Of a stretch of DNA of 64,000 bases, positions 1 to 8,620 are shown one piece after another (position 1 is the first letter of the stretch; each line of letters begins with the position of its first letter). Both the position numbers and the translations under genes were made by a program. Source of the DNA: Prevotella sp. (GTDB lineage Bacteria > Bacteroidota > Bacteroidia > Bacteroidales > Bacteroidaceae); assembly GCA_017474515.1 (NCBI GenBank), contig JAFVHN010000030.1, positions 1 to 64,000 of the forward strand, given 5' to 3'. Under the pieces are notes generated by a model. It was given only the letters and a program-made list of their open reading frames with translations. It did not search any database and was not told the origin of the DNA.

Positions 1-132
1 ACAGGAGTTCAGGAGTTACAGGAGTTCAGACAATAGTTCTGAAGACTCCCTTTTCGTCAGTTTGCAGAGGCTGGAAGTATTGTCTGAACTCCGGAACTCC
101 TGTAACTCCTGAACTACATCAACTTGAGAAAG
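1..132. repeat. GGAGTT-armed long inverted repeat (copy 1)
   Basis: Left arm consists of repeated CAGGAGTT units ending in AGACAATAGTTC; right arm is the complement (GTATTGTCTGAACTCC and more AACTCCTG units), with a central spacer containing CTCCCTTTTCGTC. It can fold into one long hairpin. The same 132-bp block recurs in reverse complement at 30423-30554 with only a few differences. It sits directly 3' of the toxin gene on the minus strand, so it may act as an RNA 3' end structure; that role is inference. Confidence 0.8.
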
Positions 133-137
133 TCGAG

Positions 138-412
138 TTATTTATCGTTATAGTGTTCTTCGGTTTTAATTACCAGTACCGTTACACGTTCATCGTAAAT
201 GTCGTAGATTATACGGTCATGAGCCGTGATATGGCGGGAATAAGTTACATCGTTGCCGCCACCAAAGCTTCCGGATGTCCCAGTCCTGTACGAGGATGCT
301 GCATAATGTCCATCAGAATCTTCGTTGCTTTCTTGAAAAGATTCGGATTAGACTTTTTCCACTTGCGCAGAGTCTTGTCAGCCTCCTTGGAATAGTCAAT
401 CGTGTACATCAT
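138..412 (-). pseudogene. YoeB/Txe-family mRNA-interferase toxin, frameshifted
   Basis: Reading down from ATG at 412 (or the adjacent ATG at 409) gives MMYTIDYSKEADKTLRKW and continues to HPRTGLGHPEAL, then hits a stop after about 51 codons. One base later in phase the frame continues GGNDVTYSRHITAHDRIIYD and ends EEHYNDK at 138. That joins into a normal toxin of about 91 residues with the YoeB/Txe hallmarks YSR, HDR..Y and the C-terminal HY. The break lies near 257-263, where a single base appears missing (GCTTTGGT-GGCGGC). Its start overlaps the antitoxin stop (ATGA), the usual coupled arrangement. Known family members cut mRNA at the ribosomal A site; here the gene is probably inactive unless the shift is a sequencing error or is bypassed. 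Confidence 0.8.
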
Positions 413-663
413 AGGCTGTCGAAATAGCGTTGCATCTCTTCCGGGGTACTACAAGAAATGGTTTCGCCATTGGCGTATTCGCGACGGGCCTTGTTGATAG
501 AGCGGCGCATGGCGGGCGTAATGGTCTTGTCGTCGTTGAGGGTGGCCACGCGCACCGAGGCCACACCACGTATTAGCTTCAGGGCCTTTTTGATGTCGGC
601 TATGATTGCATTGTCTTCCAGAGTGATAATCATCTGTGAAGGTTTGGAAACTGATGTTGCCAT
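409..663 (-). CDS. Antitoxin of the YoeB/Txe-type toxin-antitoxin pair
   Basis: 84-residue protein starting MATSVSKPSQMIITLEDN and ending RYFDSL. The ATG at 663 was chosen over longer frames because a -7 promoter element lies at 693-700, which would exclude upstream starts. I do not see a clear named DNA-binding fold; the identification as antitoxin rests on size, position directly upstream of the toxin, and the 4-nt ATGA overlap with it. In such operons the antitoxin normally binds the toxin through its C-terminus and autoregulates the promoter. With the toxin frameshifted, the antitoxin frame is still intact, consistent with recent decay or with selection to keep it. Confidence 0.75.
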   Translation of the reverse strand: MATSVSKPSQMIITLEDNAIIADIKKALKLIRGVASVRVATLNDDKTITPAMRRSINKARREYANGETISCSTPEEMQRYFDSL

Positions 664-692
664 GTCGTTATCGTTTAATATTTTCTTGGTTG

Positions 693-700
693 CAAAGATA
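693..700 (-). promoter_or_regulatory. Promoter -7 element for the toxin-antitoxin operon
   Basis: On the minus strand this reads TATCTTTG, the Bacteroidota TAnnTTTG element, about 30 nt upstream of the antitoxin ATG at 663. Confidence 0.7.
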
Positions 701-778
701 CGAAAATAATCCGAAAGAGTCTTCATCCCCCTTACTTTTTTTATATTATTCGGCATTTTGTCGTTTCTTCCATTTTTC

Positions 779-810
779 TTTGTCATCTTGTGATTTTTTT
801 GCTATCTTTG
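779..810 (+). promoter_or_regulatory. Bacteroidota-type promoter for the GH5 gene
   Basis: TTTG at 779-782 and TATCTTTG at 803-810, spaced by 20 bp, matches the TTTG-N19-21-TAnnTTTG pattern. It diverges from the antitoxin promoter. Confidence 0.8.
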
Positions 811-838
811 CACCGCAAACGACGGTTTGCGTTTACAA

Positions 839-2620
839 ATGAAGAAAACAAAAAAGATTCTCAAGATGAAACAACTTTTGACACTCCTTTTCATGGCCTG
901 CCTTGGCGTCAGCGGCGCATGGGCACAGGCCACCGACGTGGCTCCCGACGCCACCGGCATGGACACCGACGCCCTTACCTGGGCGCGCAACGTGAAAATG
1001 GGCTGGTGCCTGGGCAACGCGCTCGAAAGCAGCGCCGGAACGTGGGACGACGCCTCGGGAACCTATATCAACGTGTGGGACCAGAACCGCGCCAACTGGG
1101 AGACGGCCTGGGGCAACCCCAAGACCACGAAGGCCATGCTGCAGGCCGTGAAAGCCGCAGGATTCAACGCCGTGCGCATTCCCGTGCTCTGGGGGGCACA
1201 CGTCACCAACGAGGCCGAAATGACCATCGACCCGGCGTGGATGGCCCGCGTGAAGGAGATTGTGGACTGGTGTCTCGACCTCGACATGATGGTGGTGGTG
1301 AACACCCACCACGAGCTGTGGCTCGAGCACTTCCCCGTGTTCAGCCGCCAGGAGGCCAACCTTCGCAAGCTCACCGCCCTGTGGAGGCAGATAGCCACCA
1401 CCTTCCGCGACTACGACGGCCGCCTGGCCTTTGCCGGACTGAACGAGGTGCAGGTGAACTGGCAGGCGCCCACCGCCGAGAACAACACGGTGATGAACCG
1501 CTACAACCAGGCCTTCGTGGATGCCGTGCGCGGCACCGGCGGAAAGAACTACTACCGCGTGCTCGTGGTGCAGACCTATTCGTGCAACCCGTCGTACGGC
1601 ATGCAGGGGCTCGAGGTGCCCAACGACCCGGTGGAGGGGCGCATGGCCGTGGAATTCCACTACTACAACCCCTACAACTACTGCAGCGGTGCGGCGGGAA
1701 GCTATTACTACTGGGGAAAGGCGTTTGAAAGCGCCGGAAACATTGCACCCGAGGGCGAGACGGCCCTGCAGAACGTCTTCCGCGAAATCCGGAAGACCTG
1801 GCACGAGAAAGGCATCGCCGTCGTCATGGGGGAATATGGCGTGAGTTGCCACTACACCACCAACGGCAAGGCCAAGCAGGAGGAAAACATGAAGTATTAC
1901 CTGAAATGTGTGGTGTCGGAAGCGCGAAAGAACGGCTTTGCCGCCTTCGTGTGGGACAACAGCTCGTTTGGCAACGGCTCGGAGAAATACGGCATCTTTG
2001 ACCGCAAAAACAATATGAACGTGCGCACGCCCTACATGCTGGAGGGCATTCAGGAAGGCGCCGAGACCGCCTACCAGGAGGAAATCGAGGAACAGGGCCA
2101 GCAAGACTACGAGGGCACCACGGTGTGGCAGGGCGACCAGGTGCTCAGCTGGGGCGACGGCCTGCAGCTCAACATCCCCGCGTCGAAATTCGCGGGCTTC
2201 GACACCAACAGCCGCCTGGTGGTCACCGTCAGGCAGAACCCCGCGGCAAGCTACGACGACCTGCAGCTCTGCAAGGGCGGCGACTGGTCGGCGTGCCCGT
2301 TCGTCGTCGATGGCAACAACTACCAGGGCGACTTCAGCCCGCGCAACGTCTATGGCACGTCGAGCGGCACCTACATCATTCCGATTGCTTTCAACCAAAC
2401 CACCATCAACACGCTGAAACAGAAAGGTTTGTACATACAGGGCTACGGCCTCTACCTCACCCGCGTGCTTATTTCCATTTCCGGCCAGACAAGCATCATT
2501 CTTCCGCAGGCCTCCACAAACGCCGACGCTCCCGTCTATAACCTTTCAGGACAACGCGTCGCCCGTCCGCAACGCGGACATATCTATGTGGTGAACGGCA
2601 GGAAAGTGATTAAGAATTAA
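839..2620 (+). CDS. Secreted GH5-family endoglucanase-like glycoside hydrolase
   Basis: 593 residues from the first ATG; a third in-frame ATG at 866 gives a more compact signal peptide (MKQLLTLLFMACLGVSGAWA). Residues about 45-345 form a GH5 TIM-barrel: KMGWCLGN (53-60), GFNAVRIPV (108-116), NTHHEL (155-160), the acid/base in GLNEV (E203) and the nucleophile in VMGEYG (E332). GH5 enzymes retain configuration and typically cut beta-1,4-glucans or mannans. A C-terminal beta-rich region (about 420-560) may bind carbohydrate. The tail YNLSGQRVARPQRG...NGRKVIKN resembles the C-terminal signature of other secreted Prevotella proteins. Exact substrate is not predictable from the motifs. prmC follows after 13 nt and may be co-transcribed. 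Confidence 0.9.
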   Translation: MKKTKKILKMKQLLTLLFMACLGVSGAWAQATDVAPDATGMDTDALTWARNVKMGWCLGNALESSAGTWDDASGTYINVWDQNRANWETAWGNPKTTKAMLQAVKAAGFNAVRIPVLWGAHVTNEAEMTIDPAWMARVKEIVDWCLDLDMMVVVNTHHELWLEHFPVFSRQEANLRKLTALWRQIATTFRDYDGRLAFAGLNEVQVNWQAPTAENNTVMNRYNQAFVDAVRGTGGKNYYRVLVVQTYSCNPSYGMQGLEVPNDPVEGRMAVEFHYYNPYNYCSGAAGSYYYWGKAFESAGNIAPEGETALQNVFREIRKTWHEKGIAVVMGEYGVSCHYTTNGKAKQEENMKYYLKCVVSEARKNGFAAFVWDNSSFGNGSEKYGIFDRKNNMNVRTPYMLEGIQEGAETAYQEEIEEQGQQDYEGTTVWQGDQVLSWGDGLQLNIPASKFAGFDTNSRLVVTVRQNPAASYDDLQLCKGGDWSACPFVVDGNNYQGDFSPRNVYGTSSGTYIIPIAFNQTTINTLKQKGLYIQGYGLYLTRVLISISGQTSIILPQASTNADAPVYNLSGQRVARPQRGHIYVVNGRKVIKN

Positions 2621-2633
2621 GGAGTTAATAAGC

Positions 2634-3494
2634 ATGATGAGATACGGCGACCTTTGGCGCAAGTTGGAGCCGGTGTACGGAGAACGCGAGGCGCAGGCCG
2701 TGGTGCGGACGGTGCTTGACGACGGCTTCGGACTGTCGCTGGCCGAGGTGCTGAGCGGCGGCATGGACGGCGTGGACGGCGACAGGTTGCGCTCGGTGAT
2801 GCAACGGCTCATGGCGGGCGAACCCGTGCAATACGTGCTGGGACGTGCACGGTTCCGCGACCGAATGTTCGGCGTAAAGCCCGGCGTGCTCATTCCACGG
2901 CCCGAGACCGGAGAATTGTGCCAATGGGTGATTGATGAAGAAACAAAGAAGAAAAACAAGAAAAGCGGCAATGAGCCGTTGGAATTGTTGGATGTGGGGA
3001 CCGGTAGCGGGTGCATCGCCGTAAGCCTGGCATTGGAAATGGACGGTGCACAGGTGGCGGCCATCGACGTGTCGCCCGATGCCCTGGCCATCGCCCGCGA
3101 CAATGCGCAACAACTGGGCGCACAGGTGGACTTCCGGCTGGCGGATATCCTGGCCGACGACGGCGAATGGCCGGGAGAGCGGCGTTTCGACATCATCGTG
3201 AGCAACCCGCCCTATATCTGCCTGAAAGAGCAAAAAGCCATGGCACGCAACGTGGTGGCCTACGAACCCCACCTGGCGCTATTTGTGCCCGACGACAACC
3301 CACTGCTCTTCTATCGCGCCATTGCGCGGAAGACGAGGCGGTGGCTGAAGCCCGGCGGAAGGCTGTATTTTGAAATCAATCCGCCCTACGCCCGAAGGCT
3401 GAGGGCAATGTTGAAAGAAGAAGGCTTCGATAATTGCCGCATGCGCCGCGACAGCTTCGGGAAAATGCGCATGGCAAGGGCTATTCTACAATAA
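2634..3494 (+). CDS. prmC: Peptide chain release factor N(5)-glutamine methyltransferase
   Basis: 286 residues, normal for PrmC/HemK. It methylates the glutamine of the GGQ motif in RF1/RF2 using S-adenosylmethionine, which speeds translation termination. Seen: an N-terminal helical region, PRPETGEL (89-96), the SAM-binding VGTGSGCIAV (121-130), an acidic AIDVSPDA after it, and the catalytic substrate-binding NPPY (191-194). Two adjacent ATGs exist (2634, 2637). The 3' end overlaps the oppositely oriented ribD by 14 bp, so the two transcripts converge. Confidence 0.95.
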   Translation: MMRYGDLWRKLEPVYGEREAQAVVRTVLDDGFGLSLAEVLSGGMDGVDGDRLRSVMQRLMAGEPVQYVLGRARFRDRMFGVKPGVLIPRPETGELCQWVIDEETKKKNKKSGNEPLELLDVGTGSGCIAVSLALEMDGAQVAAIDVSPDALAIARDNAQQLGAQVDFRLADILADDGEWPGERRFDIIVSNPPYICLKEQKAMARNVVAYEPHLALFVPDDNPLLFYRAIARKTRRWLKPGGRLYFEINPPYARRLRAMLKEEGFDNCRMRRDSFGKMRMARAILQ

Positions 3495-4428
3495 TCCGCG
3501 AATCGTGTATCAACCTGATAATTTCGTTTCCGTCAACCGCTTGCCGTTTTATCAAGCGTAGGCCGGAAGGCAGGACGGGAGCCTTGGTGCCGCCGGCGAC
3601 TACCGCCGGCGATTTTTCTATGCGCACCTCGTCGAAGAGGCGGCGGTCGATGAACGATTGCAAGGTTTGCGCGCCGCCTTCCACGATGAGCGACTGAAGT
3701 TGCCTTTCACGACAATCGGCCAGGAGTTGTTCAATGCCATACCCGTTGCCAAGAACAAAACGGGCGGGCGACGGGCCGGCCCAGCAGCGAACGGTAAGCT
3801 GGGGATGTTCGCGCTCGTCGGTAACGCGGCCCACCACAATGGCATCTTCGCGGGCACGAAGGCGGTGGACGAGCATCTGCGTGAAGGGCGTGGAAAAGGC
3901 GTAGGCGCGGCCGTGGTCGTCGAGGAACCCGTCGGCACTCTGCGCCCACTTCAAAATAATATAAGGCCGGTGGAGGCTATGGAAAGTGAAAAACCGCCGG
4001 TTGAGCCACCGGCACTCTTCTTCGAGCACACCCACGGTGACGTCGATGCAGGTCTGCCGCAATTTGGCGATGCCGCGGCCTTGCACCTCGGCAAAAGGAT
4101 CCTGGCAACCCACCACCACGCGCTTTACTCCCTTTTTCAGGATGAGGTCGGCACAGGGCGGCGTCTTGCCATAATGGGCGCAAGGCTCCAGGCTGACATA
4201 GATGGTGCTCTGCGGCAACAGCGGTTCATCATCGGGGACCACGGAGGCAAAAGCGTTCACTTCGGCATGGGCCTCGCCACATCGCACATGATAGCCCTCG
4301 CCAAGGATGCGCCCCTCATGCACGATGACCGCGCCAACCATGGGATTGGGGCGCGACAAAAGGCGACCACAAGCGGCCAGCTGCAGGCAGCGGCGCATAA
4401 AACGGACATCGGTGGCATTCTGGTTCAT
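3481..4428 (-). CDS. ribD: Bifunctional riboflavin biosynthesis deaminase/reductase
   Basis: 315 residues. It carries out the second and third steps of riboflavin synthesis after GTP cyclohydrolase II: deamination of the pyrimidine ring, then NADPH-dependent reduction of the ribosyl group. The N-terminal zinc deaminase has HAEVNAF (H54, E56) and PCAHYGKTPPC (C83, C92). The C-terminal reductase part, from about residue 150, has ILKWAQSADGF and VEGGAQTLQSF. It is somewhat shorter than enterobacterial RibD, mainly in the reductase domain. It lies downstream of rnhA on the same strand, separated by the CTAG array at 4450-4522. Converges with prmC, overlapping by 14 bp. Confidence 0.95.
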   Translation of the reverse strand: MNQNATDVRFMRRCLQLAACGRLLSRPNPMVGAVIVHEGRILGEGYHVRCGEAHAEVNAFASVVPDDEPLLPQSTIYVSLEPCAHYGKTPPCADLILKKGVKRVVVGCQDPFAEVQGRGIAKLRQTCIDVTVGVLEEECRWLNRRFFTFHSLHRPYIILKWAQSADGFLDDHGRAYAFSTPFTQMLVHRLRAREDAIVVGRVTDEREHPQLTVRCWAGPSPARFVLGNGYGIEQLLADCRERQLQSLIVEGGAQTLQSFIDRRLFDEVRIEKSPAVVAGGTKAPVLPSGLRLIKRQAVDGNEIIRLIHDSRIIVE

Positions 4429-4449
4429 GGGGGGAGCTTTTGAAAAGAT

Positions 4450-4522
4450 TTTCTAGAGATTCTAGAGATTCTAGAGGTTCTAGATTTTCTAGAGGTTCTA
4501 GAAATTCTAGATTATCTAGAGG
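4450..4522. repeat. Phased CTAG array, period 9 bp
   Basis: Eight TCTAGA hexamers begin at 4452, 4461, 4470, 4479, 4488, 4497, 4506 and 4515, an exact 9-bp spacing. Spacers are purine/T triplets such as GAT, GGT, TTT. Every unit is its own reverse complement. It fills the gap between rnhA (ends 4532) and ribD (starts 4428), both on the minus strand. Confidence 0.95.
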
Positions 4523-4531
4523 GAAACGATA

Positions 4532-4957
4532 TTATTTCCTTCCGAAATCGGCGGGAATTTCGCCCCATTCGGTGGTGTCCCATTTCAAGATGGGAACGGT
4601 AATGGGGTGCGTGCGCAACCAGTTTTCGGCGCGTGCGATGATGAGAAAGAGCTGCTCGGTCTGCTCCGTGCGGGCCAGCGTGGTCTTGCAATGCTTTTTC
4701 TTCACCCAGGTAATGGCGTTGAGGCTATCGCTATAGATGGTTTTCCTGACGCCCCATTTCTCCATGAGCGCCAAAGCGTGGACGATGGCGAGGAACTCGC
4801 CAATGTTGTTGGTGCCGTGCATAGGGCCGAAATGGAAAATCTGGCGCCGCGTGACAAGTTCCACGCCCTGATATTCCATTTTCCCCGGATTTCCGCTACA
4901 CGCCGCATCCACGCACCAGGCGTCGGCAACGAGGACGGGTTTGGTATTGTCGGGCAT
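4532..4957 (-). CDS. rnhA: Ribonuclease HI
   Basis: 141 residues. RNase HI cuts the RNA strand of RNA:DNA hybrids, removing primers and R-loops. The carboxylates are seen in order: D17 in CVDAACSGNPG, E54 in NNIGEFLAI, D77 in YSDSLN, and a final D137 in EIPADFGRK right at the C-terminus. The N-terminus is short with no hybrid-binding domain. It lies between argS and ribD on the same strand, with a non-coding repeat on each side. Confidence 0.88.
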   Translation of the reverse strand: MPDNTKPVLVADAWCVDAACSGNPGKMEYQGVELVTRRQIFHFGPMHGTNNIGEFLAIVHALALMEKWGVRKTIYSDSLNAITWVKKKHCKTTLARTEQTEQLFLIIARAENWLRTHPITVPILKWDTTEWGEIPADFGRK

Positions 4958-4977
4958 AAAAAAAACTATTATAGAAA

Positions 4978-5060
4978 AAAGGAGTTCAGAAGTCCTGACG
5001 ATAGCAAACCATACGACTATTTTAGAAACTATTGTCCAAAAACTCCTGAACCCCCGAAAA
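4978..5060. repeat. Degenerate GGAGTT-type inverted repeat
   Basis: Begins AAGGAGTTCAGAAGTCC and ends CTATTGTCCAAAAACTCC followed by TGAAC. The ACTATTGTC core and GGAGTT/AACTCC arms match the elements at 1-132, 30423-30554 and 40472-40582, but pairing is less complete. It lies directly 3' of argS. Confidence 0.6.
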
Positions 5061-5064
5061 ACAA

Positions 5065-6876
5065 TTACATCCTTTCGGGCACCTCGATGCCGAGCAGCTG
5101 CATGCCGTTCTTGATGACCTTGGCAACATTGGCGGCCAGCAGCAGGCGCATCTGCCGAAGTTCCTCGCTCTCAGCGTTGAGGATGCTATAGTCGTGATAC
5201 CACTGGTTGAACTCCTTGGTGAGTTCGTAGCAGTAGTTGGCAATGCCGCTGGGCGAATAGTCCTTGCCGGCCTGCTCCACGGCCTGTGTGAAGCTGTTGA
5301 GCTTCTGGATGAGGTCGATTTCCTTGGCGTTGAGAAGTGCTCCCTCCACGTTCACCGCGGGTGCCGACAAAGCGGCGGCTTTCCTCAGAATGGAGCGGAT
5401 GCGGGCGTGGGTGTATTGTATGAAAGGTCCGGTGTTGCCGTTGAAGTCGATGCTCTCCTCGGGATTGAAGAGCATGTTCTTGCGGGCGTCAACCTTCAGG
5501 ATGAAATATTTCAGCGCACCCATTCCCACGATGCGGGCAATCTCGTTGCGCTCGGCCTCGTCCATGTCGTCGAATTTCCCCAGTTCCTCGCTGGTTCGGC
5601 GGGCGTTGTCCACCATTTCGGCAATAAGGTCGTCGGCATCAACCACCGTTCCCTCCCTCGATTTCATCTTTCCGAAGGGCAGTTCCACCATGCCGTAGGA
5701 GAAATGCACAAGTTGTTTTCCCCATTTAAACCCGAGCCGGTCGAGCAGTATGGCGAGCACCTGGAAGTGGTAGTTTTGCTCGTTGCCCACCACGTAAATC
5801 ATCTTGTCGATGGGGTAGTCCTCGTAGCGCATCTCGGCGGTGCCGATGTCCTGGGTCATATATACGCTGGTGCCGTCGGAGCGGAGCAGCAATTTCTGGT
5901 CGAGGCCCTCGCCGGTGAGGTCGGCCCACACGCTGTTGTCGTCGTGGCGCTCAAAGAGTCCTTTTTCCAGCCCCTCCTCCACCTTGGCCTTTCCTTTCAG
6001 GTAGGTCTGGCTTTCATAGTAGATTTTGTCGAAGCTGACGCCCAGTTTCCTGTATGTTTCGTCGAATCCGGCATAAACCCAGCCGTTCATGGTCTCCCAC
6101 AGTTGGCGCACCGCGGGGTCGTTCTGCTCCCATTTCACCAGCATTTCGTGAGCCTCCTTGATAAGTGGTGCCTCGGCCTTTGCCTTTTCCTCGGCGTCCT
6201 TCTCTGCCAAGCCCTGGGCCAGGAATTGCTGTTTCAGCTCAGCTATCTCCTCGCGGTAGTGCTTGTCGAAGAGCACGTAGTAGTCGCCGATGAGGTGGTC
6301 GCCCTTCTTCCCGCTGCTCTCGGGCGTTTCGCCGTTTCCCCATTTCTGCCATGCCAGCATCGACTTGCAGATGTGTATGCCGCGGTCGTTCACAATGTTG
6401 GTTTTCACCACGCGGTTGCCGTTGGCCTGCATGATTTGCGCCAGGCTCCAGCCCAAGAGGTTGTTCCTGACGTGTCCCAGGTGCAGGGGCTTGTTGGTGT
6501 TGGGGCTGGAATATTCAATCATCACCAGCGGGCTGTCGGCCGTGGCCTGCTTCATGCCGAAGAAGGGGTCGGCGTCGATGTCGCGGAGCAGGCGGAGCCA
6601 CGCTTCCTTGGCCACCACGATGTTGAGGAACCCGCCCACGGCGTTGAAGTCGTCCACCACGGCGCAATGCTCCTTGAGCCACTGGCCCATTTCCTGCGCC
6701 GTCTGGTCGGGCTTCTTCCTCGACATCTTGAGGAAGGGGAACACCACGAGGGTGAGGTTGCCCTCGTAGCCGGCCTTCGTCTTTTGCAGCTGTATCATCT
6801 TCTCGGGCACGTCCTGCCCATAGAGCTGACGGGCGGCCTCAGCCACCGACTGTATCAATTCTTGTTCAATCTTCAT
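5065..6876 (-). CDS. argS: Arginyl-tRNA synthetase
   Basis: 603 residues. Class I synthetase that charges tRNA-Arg in the cytoplasm. Seen: an N-terminal additional domain (about 1-115), SSPNTNKPLHLGHVRNN (123-139) containing the HIGH-type HLGH, a catalytic Rossmann core with DIGTAEMRYED, and an anticodon-binding alpha-helical C-terminus ending LLGIEVPERM. Full length and apparently intact. Promoter element on the minus strand at 6914-6921. Confidence 0.97.
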   Translation of the reverse strand: MKIEQELIQSVAEAARQLYGQDVPEKMIQLQKTKAGYEGNLTLVVFPFLKMSRKKPDQTAQEMGQWLKEHCAVVDDFNAVGGFLNIVVAKEAWLRLLRDIDADPFFGMKQATADSPLVMIEYSSPNTNKPLHLGHVRNNLLGWSLAQIMQANGNRVVKTNIVNDRGIHICKSMLAWQKWGNGETPESSGKKGDHLIGDYYVLFDKHYREEIAELKQQFLAQGLAEKDAEEKAKAEAPLIKEAHEMLVKWEQNDPAVRQLWETMNGWVYAGFDETYRKLGVSFDKIYYESQTYLKGKAKVEEGLEKGLFERHDDNSVWADLTGEGLDQKLLLRSDGTSVYMTQDIGTAEMRYEDYPIDKMIYVVGNEQNYHFQVLAILLDRLGFKWGKQLVHFSYGMVELPFGKMKSREGTVVDADDLIAEMVDNARRTSEELGKFDDMDEAERNEIARIVGMGALKYFILKVDARKNMLFNPEESIDFNGNTGPFIQYTHARIRSILRKAAALSAPAVNVEGALLNAKEIDLIQKLNSFTQAVEQAGKDYSPSGIANYCYELTKEFNQWYHDYSILNAESEELRQMRLLLAANVAKVIKNGMQLLGIEVPERM

Positions 6877-6913
6877 ACCTGTATATAAATATATAATGTG
6901 TCGAATGGGGTTG

Positions 6914-6921
6914 CAAAATTA
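6914..6921 (-). promoter_or_regulatory. Promoter -7 element for argS
   Basis: Minus-strand TAATTTTG, 37 nt upstream of the argS ATG at 6876. Confidence 0.6.
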
Positions 6922-6981
6922 CAAATAATATCCCGATGCGCCAAACCTTTCGCCATTATTCGTGGATTTTACCTCAATTCT

Positions 6982-7019
6982 CATGCGGAAAGAAATGTCG
7001 GTTATTCTATTTCCGCATG
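6982..7019. terminator. Perfect 10-bp inverted repeat between MBOAT 3' end and argS promoter
   Basis: CATGCGGAAA (6982-6991) and TTTCCGCATG (7010-7019) pair perfectly across an 18-nt loop. It lies 45 bp past the MBOAT stop codon. There is no long T-run, so it is a possible 3' stabiliser or weak terminator. Confidence 0.45.
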
Positions 7020-7063
7020 CTCAAAAAGTTTAAATATTCAAGTTTAGCAATCGCTCAACTTCT

Positions 7064-8590
7064 TCAGAACTGGAAGTAGATGAAAGGCTGGATGTCGGAC
7101 GATTTCACCTGGATGACAAGGTAAATGACGGCGGTGATGAGCAACGCCTGCACCACCACATTGGTCATCGAGAGGCGGGCAACGATGCGCGATTGCCAGC
7201 GGTCGGGCAGGTAGTGGGTGACAAATCCGAAGGCCATCAGCCCAAACACCCACGGATATCCGGCCAGCACGTCGAAAAGCAATTCGCCGTGGAAATCGGT
7301 AAAGAGCTTTGAAAGCAGGGTGACGCTCACCGAGCTGTCGGAGGCGCGGAACAAAATCCAGCCTGCCGTAATGAAATGGAAGGTCACGAGAATGGCCAGA
7401 AACCTCATCACCCCGCGGCTTTCGTAGTTGCGCGGACGGTGTAAAATCACCTGGCTGAACCATTTATGGGCACAGAGGGCAGCACCCTGCAAGGCTCCCC
7501 AAACAACGAAATTGAACGATGCCCCGTGCCACAATCCGCCCAGGAGCATGGTGAGGAAGAGGTTCCAATATTGCCGCACCTTCCCCCGCCGGTTTCCTCC
7601 GAGCGAGATGTAAAGATATTGTTTCAGCCACGTTGACAACGAAATGTGCCAGCGCCGCCAGAAGTCGGTGATGCTCGTGCTCTTATACGGGGCGTTGAAG
7701 TTCATGGGGAAGCGGTAGCCCAGGAGCAGGGCCAGGCCGATGGCCATGTCGCTATAGCCCGAGAAATCGCAATAAATCTGCATGGAATAGCCGTAAAGCC
7801 CCAGCAGCACCTCCACGCCCGAGAACATTTCGGGTGCCTCGAAGATGCGCTCCACGAAGTTGATGCTGATGTAGTCGGAGATGACGGCTTTCTTGAAAAG
7901 TCCGATAATGATGAGATAAACGCCCTGTCCGAACATGCGGCTGGTGATGTTCAGCGGCTGGCGTATCTGGGGAACGAAGTCGCGCGCCTTCACAATGGGT
8001 CCCGCCACCAGCTGGGGGAAGAACGACACGAAGAAGGCATAGTCGAGCAACCGGTCGAGGGGCTTCACCTCGCCGCGATAGACATCTATGGTGTAGCTCA
8101 GACTCTGGAAGGTGAAAAAGCTGATGCCCACGGGCAGGAAGATGTCCCACGGCTGGAAGTTATTGCCGAATATGGCGGCAATGCTTCCGCAAAAGAAATT
8201 GGCGTATTTGAAATATCCCAGCAGGGCCAGGTCGATGAAGACGCTCAGGGCCACCAGCCATTTGGCCGCCCGGTCGTTGGGTTGTTTGTCGGATTGGGGG
8301 AACCGCAGCTGTCCTATTCTTCGGCCAATGAGCCAGTCGCTGACGGTCACCACGCCGAGCAGGAAGAAATAGAATCCGCTGCTTTTGTAATAGAAATAAT
8401 AGGAAAACAGCGTGACGAAGGCCAGCCGCGTGTTGATGTGCCGCCGTAGCAGCATATAGATGAACGAAAAGCCGAGGAACAGAAACAGGAACAGCCCGCT
8501 GCTGAATATCAGCGGCTGCTGGGCATCGTAGGTGAACACCCGCAGAAGGCTGTCGGTGTCGATGGTCCTGAGCAATTCGTCGAAGGTCAT
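7064..8590 (-). CDS. MBOAT-family membrane-bound O-acyltransferase
   Basis: 508 residues, about ten or more hydrophobic segments. MBOAT proteins such as AlgI, PatA and DltB pass acyl groups across the inner membrane to polysaccharide, peptidoglycan or teichoic acid acceptors. Diagnostic sites: DFSGYSDMAIG (275-285), WRRWHISLS (H315) and GGLWHGASFNF (352-362) with the presumed catalytic H355. Transcribed directly after the SGNH protein gene with a 30-nt gap, the usual MBOAT/SGNH partnership in which the SGNH protein completes transfer in the periplasm. Acceptor polymer unknown. Confidence 0.9.
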   Translation of the reverse strand: MTFDELLRTIDTDSLLRVFTYDAQQPLIFSSGLFLFLFLGFSFIYMLLRRHINTRLAFVTLFSYYFYYKSSGFYFFLLGVVTVSDWLIGRRIGQLRFPQSDKQPNDRAAKWLVALSVFIDLALLGYFKYANFFCGSIAAIFGNNFQPWDIFLPVGISFFTFQSLSYTIDVYRGEVKPLDRLLDYAFFVSFFPQLVAGPIVKARDFVPQIRQPLNITSRMFGQGVYLIIIGLFKKAVISDYISINFVERIFEAPEMFSGVEVLLGLYGYSMQIYCDFSGYSDMAIGLALLLGYRFPMNFNAPYKSTSITDFWRRWHISLSTWLKQYLYISLGGNRRGKVRQYWNLFLTMLLGGLWHGASFNFVVWGALQGAALCAHKWFSQVILHRPRNYESRGVMRFLAILVTFHFITAGWILFRASDSSVSVTLLSKLFTDFHGELLFDVLAGYPWVFGLMAFGFVTHYLPDRWQSRIVARLSMTNVVVQALLITAVIYLVIQVKSSDIQPFIYFQF

Positions 8591-8620
8591 TATTTCAACT
8601 TTGAAGGCACCCTTTTCACT

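Noticed and set aside
833..2398. 521-codon open frame on the minus strand across the GH5 gene
   Set aside because: Antisense shadow of a G+C-rich gene with strong third-base bias; the protein is Val/His/Ala-rich with no domain, and the plus-strand GH5 motifs are clear.
5194..6888. 564-codon open frame opposite argS
   Set aside because: Shadow frame; argS motifs occupy the other strand.
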